Shown one piece after another: positions 34,554 through 41,591 of a stretch of 41,591 nt of DNA (the stretch's first letter is position 1; every line of letters begins with the position of its first letter). The stretch lies in NCBI RefSeq assembly GCF_025290035.1, contig NZ_JAMBKT010000007.1:1-41591 (forward strand), given 5' to 3'. Position numbers and translations under genes: made by a program. A model generated the notes under the pieces. It had not been told where the DNA came from, did not search any database, and saw only the letters and a list, made by a program, of their open reading frames with translations. This DNA is from Apilactobacillus sp. (GTDB taxonomy: Bacteria; Bacillota; Bacilli; Lactobacillales; Lactobacillaceae).

Positions 34554-36341
34554 TTGGCCACATCACATATTGAGCATAAACTAACTTTACTTCCTGATTT
34601 ACCTGGATGTTATTTGATGAAAGATAAATTAGGGAAAATTATTTATGTTGGAAAAGCCAAAAACTTAAAAAATAGAGTTCGTTCATACTTCAAGAGTAGT
34701 CATGAGGGAAAGACTGCCAAATTAGTTTCTGAGATCAGGGATTTTGAAACCATTATCACAACTAACGATAAAGAAGCTTTCCTTCTAGAAATTACATTGA
34801 TTCAAAAGCACCGCCCATACTACAATATCCAATTAAAACAGGGAAATGGCGGATATCCATATATTAAGATTACTAATGAAACGGATCCACAATTAAAAAT
34901 CGTCAACACGATTAAAAAAGACGGTGGATATTACTTCGGACCTTATCCAAACGTCTATGCTGCTGATGAAACGCTTCATTTTTTGCAAAAGGTATATCCA
35001 CTTAGAAGATGTAATGGATATCAACACCGTCCTTGTTTGTATTACCATATGGGACAATGTTTAGGAGCCTGCTTCAAAAAGGTTCCTAAGTCAGAATATG
35101 ATAAACAAATAAAGCAAATTAAGTCATTTTTAAATGGTGACGTTAGCATTGCTAAGAAAATGTTAACCAAAAAGATGAAAGCAGCAGCGGAAGAAATGCA
35201 ATACGAAAGAGCTGCAGAAATAAGAGATCAATTAAAATATATTGAAATCACTGTAGAAAAGCAAAAAATCATATCTAACGATACAACACCACGAGATGTA
35301 TTTAATTACTATGTTAATCATGGATGGATTTCTATCCAAATATTCTTCATTAGACAAGCTCGGTTATTAAAAAGAGTAAAGCGAAGTTTTCCAATTGTTG
35401 ATGATCCAGTTGAAACAATGGAAGATTTTATTGGTCAATTTTATTCAGAGGAGAATCACCAAACTCCGCGAGAAGTATTAGTACCAAGTTCATTGGATGT
35501 TGATTTAATATCTGAAGCCATTGATACTCCAGTAAGAGTTCCGCAAAGAGGACAGAAGAAAGACTTAATCGACATGGCTGAAAAGAACGCCAAATTAGTC
35601 TTAGATGAAAAGTTTAGATTAATGGAACTAGATAACATTAAGACTAAGGGCGCAATGGATGAATTATGTGCTGCCCTAAATATAAGTCGTGGACATGTGA
35701 TTGAAGCATTTGACCACTCTCATATTCAAGGGGCGGATATTGTATCGGCAATGGTTCAATTTGTTGATGGTAAACCCAATAAGAATGCTTACCGTAAATA
35801 TAAATTACAAAACGAAGACCATGCTGATGAAGCAGCCAGCACGAAAGAAGTTATAAGAAGAAGATATACAAGACTCTTAAAAGAGCACGCTGACATGCCA
35901 GACTTGATTTTGATGGATGGTGGAGAGATTCAGTTAAATGCGGTTAAAGATGTTTTGGAAAATGAACTTGGTTTGGAGATACCTGTTGCTGGCATGGTGA
36001 AGAATGATAAACATAAGACTGCTGATTTATTATTTGGAGAATTAGATGAACATATCTCGTTAAATCCAAAAAGCCAGGCGTTTTATCTAGTGCAAAGAAT
36101 TCAGGATGAAGTGCATAGATTTGCAATTAATTTCCATAGACAAGTACACACTAAGCATTCATTAAGTTCTGAATTAGATAATATTGAAGGTGTTGGTCCA
36201 AAGACCAGAACTAAGTTATTAAATAAGTTTAAAACAATGAAGAAAATTGCTGATGCATCAGTTGACGAACTAAAGGCATTAGGAATAAGTGACCAAACAG
36301 TGAAAAACATCAAATATTATCTAAATAATATTGAAAAGTAA
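34554..36341 (+). CDS. uvrC: Excinuclease ABC subunit C
   Basis: A 595-residue nuclease that makes both incisions in nucleotide excision repair with UvrA and UvrB. The N-terminal GIY-YIG domain has GCYLM (18-22) and IIYVG (29-33). A Cys-containing region (RRCNGYQHRPCLYYHMGQCLGAC) follows, then the UvrB-binding UVR motif (AAEEMQYERAAEIRDQL). The RNase H-like C-terminal nuclease has EAFDHSHIQGADIV and LILMDGG. The final HhH pair includes IEGVGPKTRTKLL. The start is TTG with CGAGGTGAT upstream. No uvrA or uvrB lies in the window. Confidence 0.95.
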   Translation: MATSHIEHKLTLLPDLPGCYLMKDKLGKIIYVGKAKNLKNRVRSYFKSSHEGKTAKLVSEIRDFETIITTNDKEAFLLEITLIQKHRPYYNIQLKQGNGGYPYIKITNETDPQLKIVNTIKKDGGYYFGPYPNVYAADETLHFLQKVYPLRRCNGYQHRPCLYYHMGQCLGACFKKVPKSEYDKQIKQIKSFLNGDVSIAKKMLTKKMKAAAEEMQYERAAEIRDQLKYIEITVEKQKIISNDTTPRDVFNYYVNHGWISIQIFFIRQARLLKRVKRSFPIVDDPVETMEDFIGQFYSEENHQTPREVLVPSSLDVDLISEAIDTPVRVPQRGQKKDLIDMAEKNAKLVLDEKFRLMELDNIKTKGAMDELCAALNISRGHVIEAFDHSHIQGADIVSAMVQFVDGKPNKNAYRKYKLQNEDHADEAASTKEVIRRRYTRLLKEHADMPDLILMDGGEIQLNAVKDVLENELGLEIPVAGMVKNDKHKTADLLFGELDEHISLNPKSQAFYLVQRIQDEVHRFAINFHRQVHTKHSLSSELDNIEGVGPKTRTKLLNKFKTMKKIADASVDELKALGISDQTVKNIKYYLNNIEK

Positions 36342-36351
36342 ATATGGACTG

Positions 36352-36380
36352 TTTACTGACGTTTAAAATAAAGTTATACT
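36352..36380 (+). promoter_or_regulatory. Candidate promoter of obgE
   Basis: TTTACT and TATACT separated by 17 bp, just after the uvrC stop. No uvrC terminator is seen, so obgE may also be reached by read-through. Confidence 0.6.
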
Positions 36381-36415
36381 AATAGTTATAAAATAAAAGA
36401 TAGAGCGGAGATAAC

Positions 36416-37708
36416 ATGTTTGTTGATCAAGTAAAAATTAACATAAAGTCAGGAAAAGGTGGTAACGGAATCGTTGCCTTTAGAAGAGAAAAATATGTTC
36501 CAAACGGTGGACCAGCTGGTGGAGATGGAGGCCGCGGTGGAAACATCATTTTTGGTGTGGACACAGGGATGAACACATTGATGGACTTTAGATACAAAAG
36601 AAAATTTGCTGCCAAAAATGGTGCTGATGGTGGTAATAAGAGAATGACAGGTAAAAGTGCCGATGATTTATATATTTACTTACCTGAAGGAACATCTGTC
36701 TACAACGACGACACTAATCAACTATTATTCGATTTAGTTAACCCTGATGATGAATATGTTGCACTAAAAGGTGGTCGTGGTGGAAGAGGAAATACCCATT
36801 TTGCTTCTGCTAAAAACTCAGCACCTGAAATTGCTGAAAACGGGGAACCAGGTGAAGAACTAAACGTTAGACTTGAACTTAAAGTATTAGCTGATGTTGG
36901 TTTAGTTGGATTCCCATCAGTTGGTAAATCAACTTTATTATCAACTATTACTAGTTCAAAGCCTAAGGTTGCTGAATATCACTTTACAACGTTAGTGCCA
37001 AACTTAGGGATGGTAAGATTAGATGATGGAAGAGATTTTGTAATCGCTGATTTACCAGGTCTAATTGAAGGTGCATCATCTGGAATTGGTTTAGGTTTCC
37101 AATTCTTACGTCACGTTGAGAGAACACGTGTCATCTTACATTTAGTTGATATGTCTGGACAAGAAGGTAGAGATCCTTATGTTGACTATCAAAAAATTAA
37201 TGAAGAACTAGCTAAATATGATGAAAATCTACTAAAACGACCACAAATTGTTGTCGCTACTAAGATGGATATGCCAGATGCGCAAGAAAATCTGGAAGAA
37301 TTTAAGAAACAAATTGAAAATGATGAATTAGCACATGAAGTGTTGGCAATTTCATCTGTTACCCATGCTGGGTTAACTGAACTAATTAGTAAGACATCTG
37401 ACTTGCTAGAAACAACACCTAAGTTCCCAATTACTGATGTTGAAGAAGTGGACGAAGAAGTTCAATACAATGCTGCTGATGAAGAAGCACCATTTACAAT
37501 TAGTAGGGATGAAGATGACGTTTGGGTATTATCTGGTAACAAGATTGAAAGATTATTCCAAATGACTGATACAACACATGATCAAAGTATGTTGCGCTTT
37601 GCAAGACAGCTTAAAGGAATGGGTGTTGATGAAGCACTTAGAGAAGCTGGAGCTAAAGACGGTGATTTAGTCGCTATTTTAGACTTTACTTTTACATTTG
37701 TTGACTAA
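36416..37708 (+). CDS. obgE: GTPase ObgE/CgtA
   Basis: A 430-residue essential GTPase that monitors 50S maturation and links it to growth and stress. The glycine-rich N-terminal Obg fold ([25 protein letters not shown] and GGRGGRGN) is followed by the G domain: G1 GFPSVGKST (165-173), G3 [10 protein letters not shown] and G4 ATKMD. A C-terminal OCT domain (about 355-430, [15 protein letters not shown]) completes the Gram-positive form. SD GCGGAGAT lies before the ATG. Confidence 0.96.
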   Translation: MFVDQVKINIKSGKGGNGIVAFRREKYVPNGGPAGGDGGRGGNIIFGVDTGMNTLMDFRYKRKFAAKNGADGGNKRMTGKSADDLYIYLPEGTSVYNDDTNQLLFDLVNPDDEYVALKGGRGGRGNTHFASAKNSAPEIAENGEPGEELNVRLELKVLADVGLVGFPSVGKSTLLSTITSSKPKVAEYHFTTLVPNLGMVRLDDGRDFVIADLPGLIEGASSGIGLGFQFLRHVERTRVILHLVDMSGQEGRDPYVDYQKINEELAKYDENLLKRPQIVVATKMDMPDAQENLEEFKKQIENDELAHEVLAISSVTHAGLTELISKTSDLLETTPKFPITDVEEVDEEVQYNAADEEAPFTISRDEDDVWVLSGNKIERLFQMTDTTHDQSMLRFARQLKGMGVDEALREAGAKDGDLVAILDFTFTFVD

Positions 37709-37710
37709 TA

Positions 37711-37740
37711 AAAATAGATGGGGTGAACCCGTCTTTTTTT
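37711..37740 (+). terminator. Intrinsic terminator of obgE
   Basis: AGATGGG / CCCGTCT (one T-G pair) with a GTGAA loop, then seven T residues. Confidence 0.85.
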
Positions 37741-37743
37741 ATG

Positions 37744-37752
37744 TGCTACAAT
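37744..37752 (+). promoter_or_regulatory. Candidate extended -10 promoter for rnz-recJ-apt
   Basis: TGCTACAAT, extended -10, 44 bases before the rnz ATG and directly after the obgE terminator. Confidence 0.5.
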
Positions 37753-37795
37753 TTAATTAGGATTTATTGACGAAAAAGAAAAGGAAAATATTTTT

Positions 37796-38731
37796 ATGCA
37801 ATTAGAATTTTTAGGTACTGGTTCAGGAGTTCCAGGAAAATTTAGAAATGTGGCAGCAACTGCTTTAAAACTATTAGACGAATGTAATTCAGTATGGTTA
37901 TTTGACTGTGGTGAAGGAACACAACAACAAATTTTGAGATCCAACCTAAAGCCCAGAAAGATTAATAAAATTTTTATTACACATTTACATGGTGATCATA
38001 TTTTTGGTTTACCGGGACTATTAAGTTCACGATCATTTCAAGGTGGAGATACACCATTAACCATTTATGGACCTAAGGGAATTGCAGATTTTGTTAGAGT
38101 TAGTTTAGCAGTATCTCAATCTAAGCTTTCATACAAAATTAACTTTGAAGAATTGTCTACTCCAGGAACAATTTTTGAAGACGATAAGTTCAAGGTAGTG
38201 ATGGGTGAATTAGATCATCAAATTAAATGTTTTGGATTTAGAATTGAAGAAAAAGACCACCAAGGTGAATTACTTGTTGATAAGTTAAAAGAAGCAAGTA
38301 TTCCGTCTGGACCTGTATATGGAAAAATTAAAAATGGTGAAACTGTCACTTTAGATGACGGTAGAACTATTAATGGTCAAGACTTTATCGGACCATCACA
38401 AAAAGGAAGAACAGTAACCATTATCGGAGATACTAGAAGCAATCCTACCAGTTACAATTTAGCTCAAGATGCTGATGTTTTAGTGCATGAAAGTACGTTT
38501 GGCAAAGGTGAAAGTAGATTAGCTCACAACTATTATCATTCTACAAATATGCAAGCTGCTAAATTAGCAACTAAGGCCAATGTTGGTAAATTACTATTAA
38601 CCCATGTGTCAGCTAGATATACAGGCAAGATGGCTCATGAATTACAAAATCAAGCGCGTAGCGTTTTTGAAAATACAAGGGTTGTAAAAGATTTTGATGT
38701 GGTAGAAATTCCGTTTAAAAAACTTAACTAA
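37796..38731 (+). CDS. rnz: Ribonuclease Z
   Basis: A 311-residue zinc endonuclease that cuts tRNA precursors 3' of the discriminator base. The N-terminal [17 protein letters not shown] and metal motif [13 protein letters not shown] are intact. [18 protein letters not shown] and [10 protein letters not shown] with LTHVSARY complete the active site. Length is normal. It is the first gene of an apparent rnz-recJ-apt operon, with recJ 14 nt downstream. Confidence 0.95.
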   Translation: MQLEFLGTGSGVPGKFRNVAATALKLLDECNSVWLFDCGEGTQQQILRSNLKPRKINKIFITHLHGDHIFGLPGLLSSRSFQGGDTPLTIYGPKGIADFVRVSLAVSQSKLSYKINFEELSTPGTIFEDDKFKVVMGELDHQIKCFGFRIEEKDHQGELLVDKLKEASIPSGPVYGKIKNGETVTLDDGRTINGQDFIGPSQKGRTVTIIGDTRSNPTSYNLAQDADVLVHESTFGKGESRLAHNYYHSTNMQAAKLATKANVGKLLLTHVSARYTGKMAHELQNQARSVFENTRVVKDFDVVEIPFKKLN

Positions 38732-38745
38732 AAAGGATTGATTTA

Positions 38746-41052
38746 ATGATTTCAGCAAATTTTAATTGGCAATATAAAAGCAATGAAATATCTTCTGAAG
38801 CAAAAGAATTTGCGAAAAAATTATCTATCAACGATTCTATTGTTGAAATGTTAATTCAACGTGGCTATGATTCGATTGAGAAGATAAGGGATTTTTTAAA
38901 TCCAAGCTTAGATCAATTAAGGGATCCTTTTTTATTTCACGACATGCAAAAAGCGTGTGAAAGAATTAATCAAGCTGTTGAAAATGGTGAAAAAATTACT
39001 GTTTATGGTGATTATGATGCCGATGGAATAACAAGTACATCTGTGATGTACGAAACATTACTTAATATTGGCGCTAATGTTGAGTTCTTTGTTCCTAATC
39101 GTTTTACAGACGGATATGGACCTAACCCAGATGTTTATAAAAGAATTATCAATGAGGGAACAACATTAATTGTTACCGTTGATAATGGGATTTCTGGAAA
39201 TGAATCTATTGATGTAGCAAATAAAATGAATTGTGACGTTATTATCACTGATCATCATCAATTACCTGAAAAACTTCCTAATGCATATGCAATTGTGCAT
39301 GCCAGATACCCTGGACATGAATATCCATTTGGAGAATTTTCTGGTGTTGGGGTAGCTTTTAAAGTTGCAACAGCACTATTGGACGAACTACCAGAGGAGT
39401 ACTTTGATTTAGCAGCTATTGGAACAATTGCTGATATAGTTTCTTTAACTGATGAAAATAGAGTGCTGGTAAAATTTGGTCTTAAGATGATTGAAAATAC
39501 TGAAAGACCTGGATTGGCAAGCTTAGCAAAACTTGCGGGATTGAAAGGTGAACTTAACGAACAAAGTATTGGATTTGGTTTAGGACCACGCTTAAACGCA
39601 TTAGGTAGAATGGGTAGCGCTAAATCTGGTGTTGAACTATTAACTACCTTTGATGATGTTCAAGCAGAAGAACTGGCAAGAGAAACTGATGAACAAAATA
39701 AAAAGCGTAAAAAATTTGTTGAAGATATAAGTACAGAAGCGATAATTCAAGCTCAAACACAGCCAGACAGTCGAGTTATTGTTGTTTATGGTCAAAATTG
39801 GCATGAAGGGGTAGTTGGAATAGTAGCTAATAAGTTAGTAGAAAAGTTCCAAAAGCCTAGTATTGTTATGAACTTAGATACAACAACCAGAATTTTAAAA
39901 GGCTCTGGGAGAAGTATCGAAGGATTTAACTTGTTTGAAGCTATCAACGGAATAAGAGATGGATTAGTTTCATTTGGTGGACACGAAATGGCCGTTGGAT
40001 TAAGCGTTGAAGAATCTAAAGTTGATGTTTTGATTAATCATTTAGATCAATTTGCAGAAACTCATAATTTAGATAAAATCGCGAAACCAACACTAAAAAT
40101 ATCGAACATATTAAACTGTTCTCAAGTGAATGAAGAACTATTTAATCAATTACAATTATTAGCTCCGTTTGGAACAGATAACGAATATCCAATTTTTGAA
40201 TTTAATCCTCAAATGGTTGCCAATATTAAGACCATGGGACAAGACAATAGTCATTTGCGTTTTCAAATGGTAGATAGCGGCAGTAAGGTGAATGTTTTAG
40301 CATTTAAAAATGGTGCTTTGGCTGATGAATTAAGTGCTAATTTTGATGACATGAAGATTGCTGGACATTTAGAAAAGAATACTTGGAAGGGAAGAACCAC
40401 TATTCAAGTAATGCTAGATGATATGTACAGCAGCGGAGTTCAAATAATCGATAAAAGAACGCGTGTGATTGCTAAAGAAATGTTCGAGCCAGCCGCTGGT
40501 TATGTATTTTTTAATGCGAAATTATTTGATAAATTGGGCAGTATTATAAATGACGAATCAGCAGCTTGTTTATACCCTGATTTGTCTTCAATTGATAAAT
40601 TTGATAATATAATAGTAGTTGATTGTCCTGATGAACCGGGCATTTTAGAAGATTTATTAGCTAAAATTAGTAGTGAATCGTTAACCTTTTACCTGTTTAA
40701 AAATAATTATATTGGTTCAAAAGGGATGCCAAATAGAGCGCAATATGCTAAACTATTTAAGTTCGTTATGATGAACAATGATATTAAAATACATGATAAT
40801 ATCAATGAAATTAGTAAGAAGTTGAATATTGATCTTCAAAACCTAATATTTATGATTAATGTATTTAGTGAGTTAGATTTTGTTTTCATTGACAATGGAA
40901 TTATGAACTATAATCCTGATCTGGTAAAAAGTGATTTATCAAGTAGTCACGCTTACCAGTCTCGAGAAAAACAAATTGAAGTTGAAAAGCAACTTTTAGC
41001 TATTAGTAGGGAAAAGTTTAAACAAGCTATTCGAATTTGTTTGGGTAAATGA
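38746..41052 (+). CDS. recJ: Single-stranded-DNA-specific exonuclease RecJ
   Basis: A 768-residue DHH-family 5'-3' single-strand exonuclease for recombination and base excision repair. Motifs in order are YGDYDADG (87-94), VTVDNGISG, the DHH triad (169-171), LGPRLNALGRMG, and the DHHA1 region with GSGRSIEGFNLFEAI and SFGGHEMAVG. An OB-fold nucleic-acid-binding domain follows. The last 190 or so residues form the extra C-terminal domain seen in Bacilli RecJ. SD AAGGATTGA lies before the ATG, and apt follows after 17 nt. Confidence 0.95.
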   Translation: MISANFNWQYKSNEISSEAKEFAKKLSINDSIVEMLIQRGYDSIEKIRDFLNPSLDQLRDPFLFHDMQKACERINQAVENGEKITVYGDYDADGITSTSVMYETLLNIGANVEFFVPNRFTDGYGPNPDVYKRIINEGTTLIVTVDNGISGNESIDVANKMNCDVIITDHHQLPEKLPNAYAIVHARYPGHEYPFGEFSGVGVAFKVATALLDELPEEYFDLAAIGTIADIVSLTDENRVLVKFGLKMIENTERPGLASLAKLAGLKGELNEQSIGFGLGPRLNALGRMGSAKSGVELLTTFDDVQAEELARETDEQNKKRKKFVEDISTEAIIQAQTQPDSRVIVVYGQNWHEGVVGIVANKLVEKFQKPSIVMNLDTTTRILKGSGRSIEGFNLFEAINGIRDGLVSFGGHEMAVGLSVEESKVDVLINHLDQFAETHNLDKIAKPTLKISNILNCSQVNEELFNQLQLLAPFGTDNEYPIFEFNPQMVANIKTMGQDNSHLRFQMVDSGSKVNVLAFKNGALADELSANFDDMKIAGHLEKNTWKGRTTIQVMLDDMYSSGVQIIDKRTRVIAKEMFEPAAGYVFFNAKLFDKLGSIINDESAACLYPDLSSIDKFDNIIVVDCPDEPGILEDLLAKISSESLTFYLFKNNYIGSKGMPNRAQYAKLFKFVMMNNDIKIHDNINEISKKLNIDLQNLIFMINVFSELDFVFIDNGIMNYNPDLVKSDLSSSHAYQSREKQIEVEKQLLAISREKFKQAIRICLGK

Positions 41053-41069
41053 AAGGAAGTTATTAACTA

Positions 41070-41588
41070 ATGGCACTTGATTTGCATGACTATATAGCAA
41101 GTTATCAAGATTTTCCAGAACCTGGGGTATTATTTAGAGATATCTCACCATTGATGGAAGATGGACAAGCATATCATCAAGCAACTGATGAAATTGTTAA
41201 ATATGCTAAAGAAAAGAAAGTTGATTTAATTGTTGGCCCTGAAGCTAGAGGATTTATTGTTGGTTGTCCAGTGGCCTATGATTTAGGAATTGGATTTGTT
41301 CCTGCTAGAAAGAAAGGTAAGCTACCAGGTGAAACTGTGAGCGCTTCATATGGACTAGAATACGGTAAATCTTCATTATACCTTCACTCCGATGCTGTAA
41401 AGCCAGGACAAAGAGTATTAATTACTGATGATTTACTAGCTACTGGTGGAACCATCGAAGCAACAATTAAGTTAGTAGAACAACTTGGCGGGATCGTCGT
41501 TGGAGCTGCCTTCATCGTGGAAATTGAAGCGCTTAAAGGACGAGAAAAGATTAAGGATTACGATATTCTTAGTTTATTAAAATACTAA
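41070..41588 (+). CDS. apt: Adenine phosphoribosyltransferase
   Basis: A 172-residue salvage enzyme joining adenine and PRPP to AMP. The PRPP-binding motif [13 protein letters not shown] (about 124-136), the VGPEARGFI segment and the [10 protein letters not shown] flexible loop are all present. It is complete in the window, ending 3 nt before the edge. SD AAAGGAAG is upstream of the ATG. The recJ-apt order is conserved in Firmicutes. Its terminator would lie outside the window. Confidence 0.96.
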   Translation: MALDLHDYIASYQDFPEPGVLFRDISPLMEDGQAYHQATDEIVKYAKEKKVDLIVGPEARGFIVGCPVAYDLGIGFVPARKKGKLPGETVSASYGLEYGKSSLYLHSDAVKPGQRVLITDDLLATGGTIEATIKLVEQLGGIVVGAAFIVEIEALKGREKIKDYDILSLLKY

Positions 41589-41591
41589 TTA

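Overview
The window is an AT-rich chromosomal segment of a low-GC Gram-positive bacterium, almost certainly a member of the Lactobacillaceae. Support comes from gene content and order: iscS-DUF1831-mnmA, rpoY-rnjA, typA, ftsW, ylbG-rsmD-coaD-sepM-like, comEA-comEB-comEC-holA, rpsT/rpsO, rnjB, tuf-tig-clpX-engB, and uvrC-obgE-rnz-recJ-apt. RecD2 also ends in an IDPMIGMDG-type tail that I know from lactobacilli. A reduced heterofermentative (Fructilactobacillus/Apilactobacillus-like) lineage is plausible but not proven. I see no rRNA, tRNA, prophage, insertion sequence or CRISPR array; this is core genome.

Layout. 1-6978: sulfur transfer for tRNA thiolation (iscS end, DUF1831, mnmA), a histidine phosphatase, a TPR protein, RecD2 helicase and a divergent PRPP synthetase paralogue. 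7087-10539: an aldo/keto reductase, an ArcD-type amino acid antiporter and, convergent, a diacylglycerol-kinase-family lipid kinase. 10617-12517 (minus): rpoY-rnjA. 12677-15035: an unknown membrane-anchored protein, peptide deformylase, a lactate-dehydrogenase-like protein without catalytic residues, and a UPF0223 protein. 15036-15338: a gene-free stretch with a strong promoter, a structured ~85-nt transcript ending in a terminator, and a 15-bp palindrome before typA. 17300-25410: ftsW, then ylbG-rsmD-coaD-PDZ/Lon protease, then the late competence genes comEA-comEB-comEC with holA. 25481-29065: divergent ribosomal genes rpsT and rpsO (rpsO with a structured leader), an RNase J2 lacking most metal ligands, and a TPR protein. 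29246-34290: tuf, tig, clpX, engB and a MazG-like protein. 34332-34472 (minus): a 46-residue gene. 34554-41588: uvrC, obgE, rnz, recJ and apt.

How the genes work together. The dominant themes are translation and ribosome assembly (tuf, typA, obgE, engB, rsmD, rpsT, rpsO, def, tig), RNA processing (rnjA, rnjB, rnz, rpoY), DNA repair and uptake (recD2, uvrC, recJ, holA, comEA/EC) and PRPP-linked nucleotide metabolism (prs-like, apt, comEB, MazG-like). Operons are separated by clear hairpin-plus-T-run terminators. Many candidate promoters carry an extended -10 (TGnTATAAT-like).

The items most worth a second look are four proteins that keep a fold but have lost active-site residues (RNase J2, PRPP synthetase, LDH-like, MazG-like); the promoter/short-RNA/palindrome block before typA; the rpsO leader; a terminator-like hairpin inside the start of comEC; and a small gene opposite uvrC.
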